64,000 bases of DNA from Paenibacillus ehimensis NBRC 15659 (GCF_004000785.1 NZ_BILX01000007.1:62001-126000), one strand, 5' to 3'; positions 9,521 through 19,269 are shown, numbered from the stretch's first letter. Program-made: numbers and translations. The notes: generated from the sequence alone by a model not told the origin.

Positions 9521-11020
9521 ATGGCAACTAGAATAAAAATTAATAAAGAATACTTACAGGAAATAAACGAACGAATTCAAGATCTGTATTTATCTGATCA
9601 AATTCCTTGGATAGTTGGTTACAGTGGAGGAAAGGATTCTACTGCAACTTTGCAACTGGTTTGGAATGCAGTTAAATCATTACCGGAAGAAAAAAGAAAC
9701 CACAAGGCTATACATGTAATAAGTACAGACACTCTAGTTGAACAGCCAATTGTTGCGGCCTGGGTTAACAATTCTCTAAAACAAATGAAAAAAAGCGCTA
9801 TTGAGAATGGGTTACCTATCACTCCTCATAGATTAACCCCTGATGTATCAGATTCTTTCTGGGTTAATCTTATTGGCAAGGGATATCCTGCACCACGTCC
9901 ATCATTCAGATGGTGCACTAGCCGACTAAAAATTGATCCTTCTAACAAATTTACAACTGATATTGTAAAGGATTTTGGTGAAACAATATTGGTATTAGGA
10001 ACTCGTAAAGCGGAAAGTACAAGAAGAGCTGGTACAATGAATAAATATGAAAAACATAGAATAAGAGAATGGTTGAGTCCAAATGGTAGTTTGCAAAATT
10101 CATGGGTATTCTCCCCCATTGAGGATTGGACGAGTGATGACGTCTGGTTATATCTCATGCAACATTCTAATCCTTGGGGTATCTCCAATAAAGATCTAAT
10201 GGCTATGTATAGAGAAGCAACGAGTGATAATGAATGTCCATTGGTGGTTGATACATCTACTCCAAGCTGTGGTAACAGCAGGTTTGGCTGTTGGGTTTGT
10301 ACGTTAGTTTCCTCTGATAAGTCTATGGAGGCAATGATTCAGAACGATGATGAAAAAGCATGGATGGAACCCCTGCTAAAATTTCGAAATGAGGAAATTG
10401 GAAAATTAGATGAAAACGGTAGAATAGATGACCATGATAAGAGAGATTTTAGAAGAAAGGGCGGAGCTATTACTCTAAAGAAAAGCGGAACAGATGTTAC
10501 TCCTGGTCCCTACATAAAAAAACACCGAGAGCATTTGTTAAGACGGTTACTTGAAGTTCAACAAGAAGTTCGTCGTTTGATGCCCCCGGAAATGGAGGGG
10601 CTTGAGCTAATATCAATCGAGGAACTAAAACATATTCAAAGGATATGGGTTAAGGATAAAGCGGAATTTGATGACACATTACCCAGGATTTATGAAGAAG
10701 TTACAGGTGAACAATGGACTTTTAGTGAAAAATACAGTTCGTTTGGAAAAGAAGAGTGGAATATTCTTGAGGAAATAACCCAAGGGAATCATGTGGCTAT
10801 GGATTTACATTCGTCACTTTTACTGATGGAAGAGCAACATACCACTTTAAGGGGACGAAAGGCAGTACTTAATGAAATCGAAAAACATATTAAGAGATGT
10901 TTTTATGAGGATGCTCAAGATGCATTAGCCTATAAATTAAGTCAAGTTGGTCTTCGAGAGAATGATGATCCAGATGACCTAGCTAGTTACTTGGAAACGG
11001 AGCCAGAAGATGATTATTAA
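9521..11020 (+). CDS. dndC: DndC, PAPS-reductase-like sulfurtransferase
   Basis: A 499-residue ATP-pyrophosphatase-fold protein with the PP-loop SGGKDS at residues 35-40, characteristic of the PAPS reductase family. Cysteines that could bind an Fe-S cluster are present (RWCTSR, ECPLVV, SCGNSRFGCWVC). DndC activates the DNA backbone/sulfur with ATP and works with DndA, DndD and DndE. GGAGG sits well before the ATG. The 3' end overlaps the dndD start by 11 bp, showing coupling. Confidence 0.95.
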   Translation: MATRIKINKEYLQEINERIQDLYLSDQIPWIVGYSGGKDSTATLQLVWNAVKSLPEEKRNHKAIHVISTDTLVEQPIVAAWVNNSLKQMKKSAIENGLPITPHRLTPDVSDSFWVNLIGKGYPAPRPSFRWCTSRLKIDPSNKFTTDIVKDFGETILVLGTRKAESTRRAGTMNKYEKHRIREWLSPNGSLQNSWVFSPIEDWTSDDVWLYLMQHSNPWGISNKDLMAMYREATSDNECPLVVDTSTPSCGNSRFGCWVCTLVSSDKSMEAMIQNDDEKAWMEPLLKFRNEEIGKLDENGRIDDHDKRDFRRKGGAITLKKSGTDVTPGPYIKKHREHLLRRLLEVQQEVRRLMPPEMEGLELISIEELKHIQRIWVKDKAEFDDTLPRIYEEVTGEQWTFSEKYSSFGKEEWNILEEITQGNHVAMDLHSSLLLMEEQHTTLRGRKAVLNEIEKHIKRCFYEDAQDALAYKLSQVGLRENDDPDDLASYLETEPEDDY

Positions 11021-13007
11021 GTCGATAAAATTATACAATTTTGGGGTATATGCTGGAGAGCAGAAAATCATCCTAGCCCATAAGAATATCAGTGGAGAGG
11101 GTGAAGTAATAACATTAATTGGGGGACTCAATGGTAGAGGTAAGACAAGTATCCTTGAAGCCCTATTGCTGGCCTTCTACGGAAGTCGATCTCCAAAAGT
11201 AAGAGAAAGTGGTAGGAGTTATTCCAATTACTTAGCGGAAATAATTCATGGTCGGGGCATTAGTCAGACAGAAAGTTGGGTAGAACTTGAAATCGAGATT
11301 CCTTTGGATAATTCGACGACCATTATTAAGTTAAGGCGTTCTTGGGGCAAAAAAAATGTTCGAGTAGTAGATTTTTTTCAGGTATGGCTCAATGAACGAG
11401 AGGATCCTTATTTAGCTGAGAATTGGGATAGCTATGTAGAGGAACTCGTGCCATCAGCAATTGCGGAACTTTTCTTCTTTGATGGTGAACGAATTAGTAC
11501 CTTGGCGGAATCTGACGAAACAGTTGAATCATTGAAGAAAGCTATACAATCACTCCTTGGTATAGAAACAATTGATAGGCTTATAAAAGATTTAGATCTT
11601 ATGATTAAAAGGAAAAAAACTTCGTTAGAAAATATTGACCTTAAGAATGAGTTGCTTCAAGTAAATGATTACTTACAATCGTTAGAAATTAAGTATAATA
11701 ATTTAATTCAAGAGAAGAGCAGTTTTAATTCAAAAGTTCATTACCTCAAGCAACAATTAGAACAATTAAAAAGAACTTATTTTGAAGCGGGTGGGGGGTA
11801 TTATGAGAATCAAGAAAAGCTCTACATCCGCCGCGGCGAATTAAATAAAGAATTGGATGAAATTAAAATCAGTATTGGTTCAATAATTGCCGGAGCTTTC
11901 CCCTTAACGCTTGTAGAAGAACAACTCAGAAAAGTTCGTGAGACTGCAAAACGAGATTTGATAAATAATCAAGCGAAAACATCGTTATCCTTGTTAAAGG
12001 AAATCTCAGAAGAGATTATGTCAGGTATTAATGAGCTAAGAATCGATAACGAAGATAAGGTTAAAATGCAGCAATTAATCTTTTCGAAAATAGGTGGAGT
12101 TGAGAAAAGAGCAAGTGAACCTCCATTATTCCCAGTTGGACTAACCATGTCAAATCAATTTGCTAACATATTTGACATACTTGAATCCGACAAAGAACAA
12201 GTAATGAATATCATAAGAGAGTATGAAGATATAGAATATGAACTTTTTCAAATAGAAGAAAATACTCCATCCGATCCTGATATCGATGTTCTTAAGGATT
12301 TATTAACCCAACAAAAAGATATTGAGCTAAAGATTAATGAATTTACTAAGGCGATATCTGATATAGATGAGGAACTGAAGCGCCTGAAATTGGAACAAGA
12401 TAAAGCAAGAACTAAAGTGATTAAGCTGAGTACACTAAAGGCTGAAGCGGACGAGTCTGAACGCATAATTAAATATGCTATCCACACTCAGTTGAACATG
12501 AGGGTTTTTCGAGATCGAATAACTGAGCAGAAGGTAGAAAGATTAGCTAATTATATCTATGAAGCATTTAATATTTTAACTCACAAAAATAGTCTTGTAG
12601 CAAAAGTTAATGTAGACTGTGATGATTTTAAGATAAGATTATATGATATCAATAGTATAGAAATACCGAAGTTTAAACTATCCAGCGGTGAAAGACAAAT
12701 GCTAGCTTTAGCTATTCTATGGGGATTAGCAAAAGCATCTGGTAAAACATTGCCTGTAGTGATTGATACTCCCATGGGCAGGCTCGACTCATTTCATAGG
12801 ATTAACTTTGTGGAGAAATACCTACCAAATGCGAGTCATCAGGTAATTGTTCTTTCTACAGACACTGAGATTGAGGGGAAATATCTTCAAATTCTTTTGC
12901 CGCATGTAGGTAAAAAATATCTTTTAACTTATGACGAGACTATTCAGGCTACGCAAATATCGGAAGGTTACTTGCAATTTACCAATGACTTGGAGACAGT
13001 AGTATGA
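11010..13007 (+). CDS. dndD: DndD, SMC/Rad50-like ATPase
   Basis: A 665-residue ATPase with Walker A near residues 38-46 (GGLNGRGKT), a long central coiled-coil region (roughly 200-510), and a C-terminal ABC signature (KLSSGERQML) followed by Walker B (PVVIDTPMGRLD). This head-coil-head layout is that of SMC/Rad50-type proteins and of DndD, thought to supply energy or nick DNA during sulfur incorporation. It overlaps dndC upstream and dndE downstream (ATGA). Confidence 0.95.
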   Translation: MIIKSIKLYNFGVYAGEQKIILAHKNISGEGEVITLIGGLNGRGKTSILEALLLAFYGSRSPKVRESGRSYSNYLAEIIHGRGISQTESWVELEIEIPLDNSTTIIKLRRSWGKKNVRVVDFFQVWLNEREDPYLAENWDSYVEELVPSAIAELFFFDGERISTLAESDETVESLKKAIQSLLGIETIDRLIKDLDLMIKRKKTSLENIDLKNELLQVNDYLQSLEIKYNNLIQEKSSFNSKVHYLKQQLEQLKRTYFEAGGGYYENQEKLYIRRGELNKELDEIKISIGSIIAGAFPLTLVEEQLRKVRETAKRDLINNQAKTSLSLLKEISEEIMSGINELRIDNEDKVKMQQLIFSKIGGVEKRASEPPLFPVGLTMSNQFANIFDILESDKEQVMNIIREYEDIEYELFQIEENTPSDPDIDVLKDLLTQQKDIELKINEFTKAISDIDEELKRLKLEQDKARTKVIKLSTLKAEADESERIIKYAIHTQLNMRVFRDRITEQKVERLANYIYEAFNILTHKNSLVAKVNVDCDDFKIRLYDINSIEIPKFKLSSGERQMLALAILWGLAKASGKTLPVVIDTPMGRLDSFHRINFVEKYLPNASHQVIVLSTDTEIEGKYLQILLPHVGKKYLLTYDETIQATQISEGYLQFTNDLETVV

Positions 13008-13390
13008 TTGTAAAACAAATAACACTTTCTAACAAAGCCAAAGAGCAATTAATTCGAATAAAGGCTAGAACTGGCATTCAACAGTGGAATATATTATGTC
13101 GTTGGGCCTTGTGTCTTTCACTAAGGGAACCGACTCCCCCAACGGAAATTGAACATCCGGCGGATAGCAACGTTGAAATGACTTGGCAGGTATTCGGTGG
13201 GGAGTACCAAGATATTTATGAAGCCCTTATTATTCAGCGGTGTCTGGATGATGGGTTAGGTACTGATCCGGCTGTTCTTGCTAAACAATTCAGACTACAC
13301 TTACATAGGGGTATTGGAAGGTTAGCAGCACATGGTAATAAACTCAAAAAACCTACAGATTTATTAAAACTAGGTTTAGGTGAACTTTAA
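13004..13390 (+). CDS. dndE: DndE, DNA phosphorothioation accessory protein
   Basis: A 128-residue protein in the usual size range for DndE, a small protein reported to bind nicked DNA in the modification complex. Its start overlaps the dndD stop by 4 bp (ATGA). The basic N-terminal half (SNKAKEQLIRIKARTG) and C-terminal RLHLHRGIGRLA segment match what is typical of the family. Eighteen bases separate it from dndA. Confidence 0.93.
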   Translation: MIVKQITLSNKAKEQLIRIKARTGIQQWNILCRWALCLSLREPTPPTEIEHPADSNVEMTWQVFGGEYQDIYEALIIQRCLDDGLGTDPAVLAKQFRLHLHRGIGRLAAHGNKLKKPTDLLKLGLGEL

Positions 13391-13408
13391 GAAAGAAGAG
13401 ATCAGTAT

Positions 13409-14533
13409 ATGCCAATTTATCTTGATTTTAATGCAACAAGTCCAATTCATGAAGAAGTATTAGAAGTAATGTTAGAGACGTATAAGAATAACTTTGGAAA
13501 TCCTGCCAGCAGAACCCATCAGCATGGGCATCAGGCAAAACAACTTGTAGATAATGCACGAAAAACTATTGCAACGGTTCTAGGTATAAATGCGAACGAA
13601 ATAATATTTACTAGCGGTGCGACTGAGAGTAATAATTTGTCTATTCTCGGATTGGCGGATTTTGCAAATAAACAAAATAAACGGCACATCATTTCCAGTG
13701 AAATTGAGCACAGTTCTATTTTGGAGCCTCTTGAGCAATTATCTAAAAAAGGATTTAAAATTGATTTGGTTCCTGTTGGCGCGTCAGGAAGGATTTCTGT
13801 CGATGATGTTTTAGACCGAATTACTGATGAAACGTTGCTAGTAACTATTATGCATGCTAACAATGAAACAGGAATTATTCAGCCTGTCAAAGAAATTGGA
13901 GATGCAATCTCAGGGCGAGATATATTCTTTCATGTTGATGCATCTCAGACCTTTGGCAAACTCGTGGATGAGCTTCGTGAAATTAAGTATGATCTTTTGA
14001 GTATTACGGCACATAAAATTTATGGTCCTCAAGGAATCGGGGCATTAGTACTAAAAAATAAAAATTATAAGCGTCCTCCGATAACTCCATTGATGTATGG
14101 AGGGAAACAAGAAAAAGGACTGAGACCGGGAACGTTACCGGCTGCATTAATTGCCGGATTCGGTAAGGCCGCTGAGTTGAGTTTGAAAAATTATCAAAAC
14201 TGGAGTATAGTGGAACTTGATATAAAGCATAATATTTTGAATCAACTTAGTGAAATTGATTTTATTATAAATGGGGACAAAGATTATTGTTTACCTAATT
14301 GTATTAATATTAGCTTTCCCGGGATCGATTCAGAAGCATTAATGCTAAGTATTAAGGAGCATATATCACTTTCTAATGGGTCCGCGTGCACCTCATCTGA
14401 ATATAAACCAAGTCATGTTTTGCAGGCCATGGGGGCTCTTGCGGAAAATGCTATTAGAATTTCATGGGGACCGTTTAACTTTGCTGTCGATATTACTCCA
14501 ATTATAAATATGGTCAAGTCATTTAATAATTAG
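13409..14533 (+). CDS. dndA: DndA, cysteine desulfurase
   Basis: A 374-residue class-V aminotransferase-fold cysteine desulfurase (NifS/IscS-like) that supplies sulfur to DndC. The PLP lysine is K203 in TAHKIYGPQG, and the catalytic cysteine is about C327 in the GSACTSSE loop. Having a dedicated dndA inside the cluster means the system does not need to borrow IscS. Last gene of the operon, followed by a strong terminator. Confidence 0.95.
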   Translation: MPIYLDFNATSPIHEEVLEVMLETYKNNFGNPASRTHQHGHQAKQLVDNARKTIATVLGINANEIIFTSGATESNNLSILGLADFANKQNKRHIISSEIEHSSILEPLEQLSKKGFKIDLVPVGASGRISVDDVLDRITDETLLVTIMHANNETGIIQPVKEIGDAISGRDIFFHVDASQTFGKLVDELREIKYDLLSITAHKIYGPQGIGALVLKNKNYKRPPITPLMYGGKQEKGLRPGTLPAALIAGFGKAAELSLKNYQNWSIVELDIKHNILNQLSEIDFIINGDKDYCLPNCINISFPGIDSEALMLSIKEHISLSNGSACTSSEYKPSHVLQAMGALAENAIRISWGPFNFAVDITPIINMVKSFNN

Positions 14534-14535
14534 CT

Positions 14536-14580
14536 GAAAAAATAGAGGAAACCTTTAAATCGGGTTTACTCTATTTTTTC
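14536..14580. terminator. bidirectional terminator between dndA and the GIY-YIG gene
   Basis: Nearly perfect hairpin: AAAAAATAGAGgAAACC pairs with GGGTTTaCTCTATTTTTT around an 8-base loop. The A-tract on one side and T-tract on the other let it serve both converging genes. Confidence 0.9.
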
Positions 14581-14595
14581 TTTGCGCCGAAGTTT

Positions 14596-15459
14596 TTACT
14601 TATCAATCTTTTCATTTACAAGAGTAAATTGAGACACATTTTTAGTTTCCAAGTTTTTTGTGTTGGTAAAGAGGGAGGCATAATCTCTGATTACCATTCG
14701 TTCAAGAAGAACTCTATGTTCCGCAAGTTCTGTTGGCAATACATTATATCGATAGAAATCCCACTCTGGTATCCGAGAATGTCCTTGTTTAAAGCGTTTT
14801 ACCAGATCCTTTGCTTCTCCAACATAAAGTAATTTATTGTTGGTGTCAATGAGTGTATAGATAACGTTTTGAGCCCCTAGTTCGGTTTCGAATTCAGCGC
14901 GTGGTTTCCAATGCTGTTTATGGATCCTAATATCTGGTTTACAATGTAATTCATCATCAATGCTTCTCAGAACGGGTGAGTCAACCATTCGTTTAAATAA
15001 CTCTGGAAAAATTGGTTTTTGCGTATAATGTGCAGTGAAATAGAACCGTCGATTAACATAGTCATACTCTATATCAAGGAATTCCCAAAATGGAATTTCT
15101 TCTTCAATTATAGATGCTTTAACTTTTCTCAAATTAGCTTCTATATCCCTCATGTAACTCATTAAAAAAACGTCTCTTAACCGATCAAGCAGGTCATCTG
15201 AAAACCACAATCTATAGATAGGAGTTCTCCTTATATTCTCACCTGAGATTGTTACGTTACCTTGGTATTGGTGGTTTTCAAAGACAATCATAACTTGTGA
15301 ATCCTTAGTTGATTTTTTCTTGCAATTAATAAATTGATCAGCAATCATCCACATTGAGCATGCCCAGTTAGGGATAATTGTGCCCTTATGATTAAAGATT
15401 GTTGAATCAACTTTCTTTCGCCATAATGGAAACTCTATATTTGTTCGTTCTACTGGCAT
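14596..15459 (-). CDS. GIY-YIG nuclease domain protein
   Basis: About 287 residues; the C-terminal third carries a GIY-YIG fold: IYTLID, then LYVGEAKDLVKRF, and a downstream Glu in LLERMVIRDY that could be the metal ligand. The N-terminal two thirds have no domain I know. I chose the ATG at 15459 because GGGGGAG lies 9 bases upstream; an ATG at 15477 is in frame but overlaps that ribosome binding site. It converges on the dnd operon and shares its terminator. A GIY-YIG nuclease beside a DNA-modification cluster could be an extra restriction or repair effector; this is inference. Confidence 0.75.
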   Translation of the reverse strand: MPVERTNIEFPLWRKKVDSTIFNHKGTIIPNWACSMWMIADQFINCKKKSTKDSQVMIVFENHQYQGNVTISGENIRRTPIYRLWFSDDLLDRLRDVFLMSYMRDIEANLRKVKASIIEEEIPFWEFLDIEYDYVNRRFYFTAHYTQKPIFPELFKRMVDSPVLRSIDDELHCKPDIRIHKQHWKPRAEFETELGAQNVIYTLIDTNNKLLYVGEAKDLVKRFKQGHSRIPEWDFYRYNVLPTELAEHRVLLERMVIRDYASLFTNTKNLETKNVSQFTLVNEKIDK

Positions 15460-15622
15460 TGTTGTCAACTCCCCCATTTGTAATACTAAATGATAAAATA
15501 AGATTAATAAAGTATAATTAATTATTAGGTGGATTTACATAGTGTTATCGGGCGGTTTCCATGAATTAATAGAAAAAGGTTAGATCCTAAAAATAATTTG
15601 ATATTTATATCAAGAGGTACAC

Positions 15623-16056
15623 ATGCATACAATAAAGATTATTGACGCAAGGGATATTGAAACTGGTATTGAAGTGTTACCGAATAAAAATGGGGTTTAT
15701 GCATGGTTTAAAAGGCTGACATTTGATAGTGCCTCGCCAGAATCTTTTAAAAGAACAGTTGAAGAAAGTCTCGAACCACAATTCTTAATGCCACTTTACA
15801 GAGGAATTGTGAGACCCTTAAGCCAGGTACATACGGGCTCACCACTAATAAGAAGGAAATACTTGAGGACTTGGCAAATAATACAAGTGAATCATCAATA
15901 TTGAGTCATTATGCTATTGCATTAAGTGCATTTCAACCACCCTTGTATGTCGGAAAGGCCAATAATTTAATTTTGTTGACTCCAAAGGCAAACGAATTGA
16001 TTGAATATATTCTATCCATAACAAGTTTTCCGCCGTTTAACGGACGATACGGATGA
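15623..16056 (+). pseudogene. decayed GIY-YIG-like gene remnant
   Basis: Two overlapping open segments in different frames (15623-15904 and 15871-16056) read as parts of one protein: NGVYAWFKRL near the start and, after a frame change around 15830-15900, PPLYVGKANNL. GVYAW plus LYVGKA are the two strands of a GIY-YIG core, here far apart as in variants with an insertion. The second segment then loses family character and stops. No intact product seems possible. It may be related to the intact GIY-YIG gene next door. Confidence 0.45.
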
Positions 16057-16075
16057 TATTTTGGAGGTAGGAAAA

Positions 16076-16164
16076 ATGAATTTATCAAATTTTAAACCAC
16101 CCAAAAATGTAGGAAATTGGACAAACGAATATGAATTTACCTCGGGCATATTTAATCTATCTAG
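16076..16164 (+). pseudogene. 5' fragment of an unknown gene cut by the IS4 element
   Basis: An ATG with GGAGG about 10 bases upstream opens a frame (MNLSNFKPPKNVGNW...) that runs into the left inverted repeat of the IS and stops at 16198 inside it. It may be the start of the gene whose 3' part reads on the other side of the IS from about 17834; the lack of a target duplication leaves this unproven. Confidence 0.4.
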
Positions 16165-17834
16165 CAGGACCTATGCAGTTCAAGTAATTAACTGGTAATA
16201 CATCACCGGACAAAAATTGTCCAAAAAATTTCGAAAAATATCGCAAAAACCACTTGACTTTTCAGAATCACCACCATAATCGCGAAGGATACCTTTTTTA
16301 CAGGGTATATCTTCCAGATTAAAGGTGGTTTACCAATGTCAGCGTTGCAAAAACCGAGATTTATAGAGCTCCATCATAGTGAATGTGCGGGAGCGCCCAT
16401 TCTAAAAAGTTTGTGGGAACGTTTTGACTTTTCTCTGCTGCTCACTCAATCCGGCATCATGAAACGGAGTGGAACTCCGTCGTGGCTCATTTGCTTTCTC
16501 TATGTCATCGGTCTTGTTTCCAACTGTCCTTCTGTCGTCCAAATGGCGGAGCTGGTCAATAGGGATGCGCTGCTCAAAGCAATGTTTCAGCCCTGGAAAC
16601 CTGCTCAATATACATTGAGCCGGTTTTTCACTAACAGCTTTGCATGGACGACGTTTGGAAAAAAGCGCATAGAGCGACTGCAGCAGGATCCTTTGACCCG
16701 GCTGACGGATGGAGACGTAATCAACCTTGATGATACCCACAGCGCCCATCCCTATGCCAGTCAGCTTCCGTTTCTCAGCCGGCTCTATGACCATTCCCTC
16801 AAAATCTATGTATGGGCGGCGAACCTCGTGGTTCTTCAAGCCGTGCTGAAAAGCGGATTAGAGTATCCGTATGGCACAAGCCGGCAGTTAAGGGCGGGGG
16901 CCTTACAAAATTGGATCTTGCCAGGCAGATGCTGCTGATGCTGCGTGAATCCGTCTCCTGCCGCTTATGGGTTGCAATGGACCGATGGTACCTGTGCAAA
17001 AATTTCTTCGCCTTTCTGGAGGCGAACAACTTTGATTGGGTCACCAAGGCTAAGCGCAATACGGCTTTATTCCGTAAAGTCATCGAACCCGGGACCCGCC
17101 GGGAACGCTTTGTTCCGCTGACTCCGGTCATGCTCATCCGTGAAGTGTTCAGGAATTTAACGCGCCAGGCATCATCCGGCTTGTGTTCCATCTCCATTCC
17201 GGATATTTACATGAAGCGCCCTTACACCACGGTTAATAAAAAAGGGGAGCAGGTCACCAGGCAGCGATTTGTTCCGGTCGCGGCTGTTGCCGCCATGCGG
17301 TTAAAAGAAGATGAACATCCCGAAACGAATTCCGCCGAAACAGAGGGGGAAGACGGACCTGCCACCTATAAAGGGGCGTACCTGCTCATCAGCAATCGGC
17401 ATGATGTCCCGGAAGAAGCATTGCGTACATACGTCAAGCGATGGCGGATCGAAGTATTCTTTCGTACAGCCAAGCAGGAACTGGCTTTTGAAAAGTGCCA
17501 TTCAGAATCCGAAGCGCATCATCATGCCCACTTCGAGCTGCTGTTCGCCGCTGAGACCTTGTTAGCGGTTGCCCTGTTTGAGCTGAACAAAGAAAAAACG
17601 AGTGATGAAGGCTGCACTCACGGCGAAATGGTTCGCGGCCTCTTCCACACTCGTTGTCAGATTCGCGTAAACAGCCGCAAAGGTTGTCCACGGATCTCCA
17701 TTGATTGTGACACAAAGGTGCGGCAATTTTCAAGGCTTATTGAATTATTTTGGCCGGAGCATTATCTAATGTTTCTTTGGGTTACGCCTAAACCAGAAAT
17801 TTACCTATATTTACCACGAGCTGCATAGGTCATG
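16165..17834 (+). mobile_element. IS4-family insertion sequence, about 1.67 kb
   Basis: Ends are defined by a 17-bp terminal inverted repeat: CAGGACCTATGCAGTTC at 16165-16181 and the complement of CATGACCTATGCAGCTC at 17818-17834 (15 of 17 match). Inside is one frameshifted IS4-type transposase. The transposase stop lies within the right repeat. I see no target-site duplication in the flanks (left ends tctatctag, right begins aaatgaaca), so flanking DNA has probably been rearranged or the ends differ slightly. The element is GC-richer than the AT-rich DNA around it. Confidence 0.8.
16336..17828 (+). pseudogene. IS4-family transposase, frameshifted
   Basis: The transposase is split into two frames, 16336-16938 and a second ending at 17828, with the shift around 16845-16875. 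The DDE catalytic residues are present: first Asp in LDDTHS, second in VAMDRWYLCK, and the Glu within the IS4 signature Y-x2-R-x3-E-x6-K (YVKRWRIEVFFRTAK). A short run AAAA near 16847 could in principle slip, but IS4 elements are not known for programmed frameshifting and the site is not a canonical heptamer, so I call it a mutation. Confidence 0.82.
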
Positions 17835-18620
17835 AAATGAACAACCATTTTGGACGGAATCCCAGAGGCATAGTTCTAGCGATAGCTATACTTGCGATTT
17901 TGATATTACGCCCTATGGACATGCTTTAGCTGAAGCTTGTGAACGAGACAGAGTCATCGTATCTTTTGAACATAAGAATTTTCAAAAAGAAACATTGGAT
18001 ATATTCAAAAATGGCTTCCTTATTACTTTGATAAATATAATTAATCCTGTGACACTCTCGAACTTGTTATGTGAAAACAAACTAATAACAGACCCTGCCA
18101 TTTTTTGTCGCTATAGATATAATGGAACCAAGCTTTCTTTTGATTTGCTAGAGAGTGAATTTGGATTCAATGAATTGCAACAAGAAGAAATCAAAGCATT
18201 CCTGTCTTCATTTGAATTTTTTGTTGAACTATCGTGGGATGACATAGGAAAAAGTGACGGACTACAGTACAAGCCATACTCTCCTTCTTCCAAACATAAT
18301 GATTGGTTTAGAAGCGTGGTGAAAAAGTGGCCGAAGAGTCGATAGAAAGTTGAACAGCGTCAGCGGTCGCCTTTGTAGACGGATTTTCCCCGCTTTAGTG
18401 GTTTAAAATGAAAAAAATCCGGCTACAAGAGCGAGTGGAAACTTCTATCGACCGCAGGCTACTCGTTTTTCACCGCCCTTTTAGAAATTCGCCATACAAG
18501 GGGAAGGATATCTATAAGTTTAGAACTAGTCAAAAATATCGTTGCTTTGGTTTCCGTGAAAATGAAGTGTTTTATGTTTTAAGGTTTGAGCGTGATCACG
18601 AATATAGTGACAACGGCTGA
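17834..18620 (+). pseudogene. unknown gene, 3' part, split by a MITE
   Basis: Reading begins at the IS right end (stop TGA at 17833) and continues open through 18313; start lost. If the 166-bp MITE and one target copy are removed, the frame goes on without interruption to the TGA at 18618-18620: ...HNDWFR joins NSPYKGKDIYKFR. The restored part is about 205 residues, with a hydrophobic patch (FKNGFLITLINIINP) and a compact beta-rich-looking C-terminus (YRCFGF, VFYVLRFERDHEYSD). I do not recognise the family. A TTG at 17995 and an ATG at 18408 allow only truncated products. Confidence 0.6.
18314..18479. mobile_element. 166-bp MITE-like hairpin element with 7-bp target duplication
   Basis: Flanked by direct repeats tttagaa at 18307-18313 and 18480-18486. 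Ends are imperfect inverted repeats (GGTGAAAAA near 18318 and TTTTTCACC near 18466-18474). The arms stay complementary over most of the length, e.g. gtcgatagaaagtt against aacttctatcgacc and tttgtagacggatttt against aaaaaatccggctacaag, so the whole unit can fold into one long hairpin. It has no coding capacity of its own. Excision restores an open frame, direct evidence of insertion. Confidence 0.8.
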
Positions 18621-19260
18621 CAATTTAGCATCTTAAAATGATAGATGTATAAACACTTGAAGACGCATGAAGATCGGAGATATCTATAAGTGGACATGCT
18701 GTTAATAATACAGCTCAAACAAAGAAATAACAACGTTCTAATTGGGGACGAAAGCTATCACTATAGAGCAAATGGCATCCAAACAGGACCATGCTGAAAT
18801 GCAGAAAACCCTTATAAATCAAGGCTTTAGCCTGCCGCGGCAGATGGGAACCAAATAGCCTGTGTTCCCGCATACAACGAATATGTTTTTCTCAAGTGCA
18901 TTGAGATTAAAATGATACCTGCCGTAAAACTGCCGCAAAAATCCGTGAAAAAGTCTAGTAAAGAAAAAAAATACTAAGATAACTGACTGCAAGAACATTG
19001 ATTCTATGCGGGATTAAGTAATTATAACAGATGCCGCGGTAACGAGATTGCTTCCCGCATACGGTGCATGTATCGGCATTTATGGGAAATGTTCCAGGTC
19101 ATTTAATGTAATCCATAATATGCAATGTTTGTTTTACTCATGGATAAATTGTCTTTATTCGCCGCGCACACTTTTTTATTATATTTAAAGTGACGTTGAT
19201 GTATCCATACTATGTGTATTTTCTGTGTAACACTACCTAAAGCACATTTTTTCTTCTGTT
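18621..19260. other. intergenic, no convincing gene
   Basis: About 640 AT-rich bases between the split gene and the YrvL-like gene. A short open stretch near 18770-18860 (plus strand, reading EQMASKQDHAEMQKTLIN) looks protein-like and may be a relic, but has no start, no ribosome binding site and no partner. I see no terminator or promoter that I would defend. Confidence 0.4.
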
Positions 19261-19269
19261 GAATATTGC

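Noticed and set aside
16840-16880. Programmed -1 frameshift in the IS4 transposase
   Set aside because: No canonical slippery heptamer or downstream structure, and IS4-family transposases are normally single frames; mutation is simpler.
18314-18479. Integron attC site as explanation of the long hairpin
   Set aside because: No RYYYAAC/GTTRRRY core pair at the ends, while a 7-bp target duplication and frame restoration on removal point to transposition.
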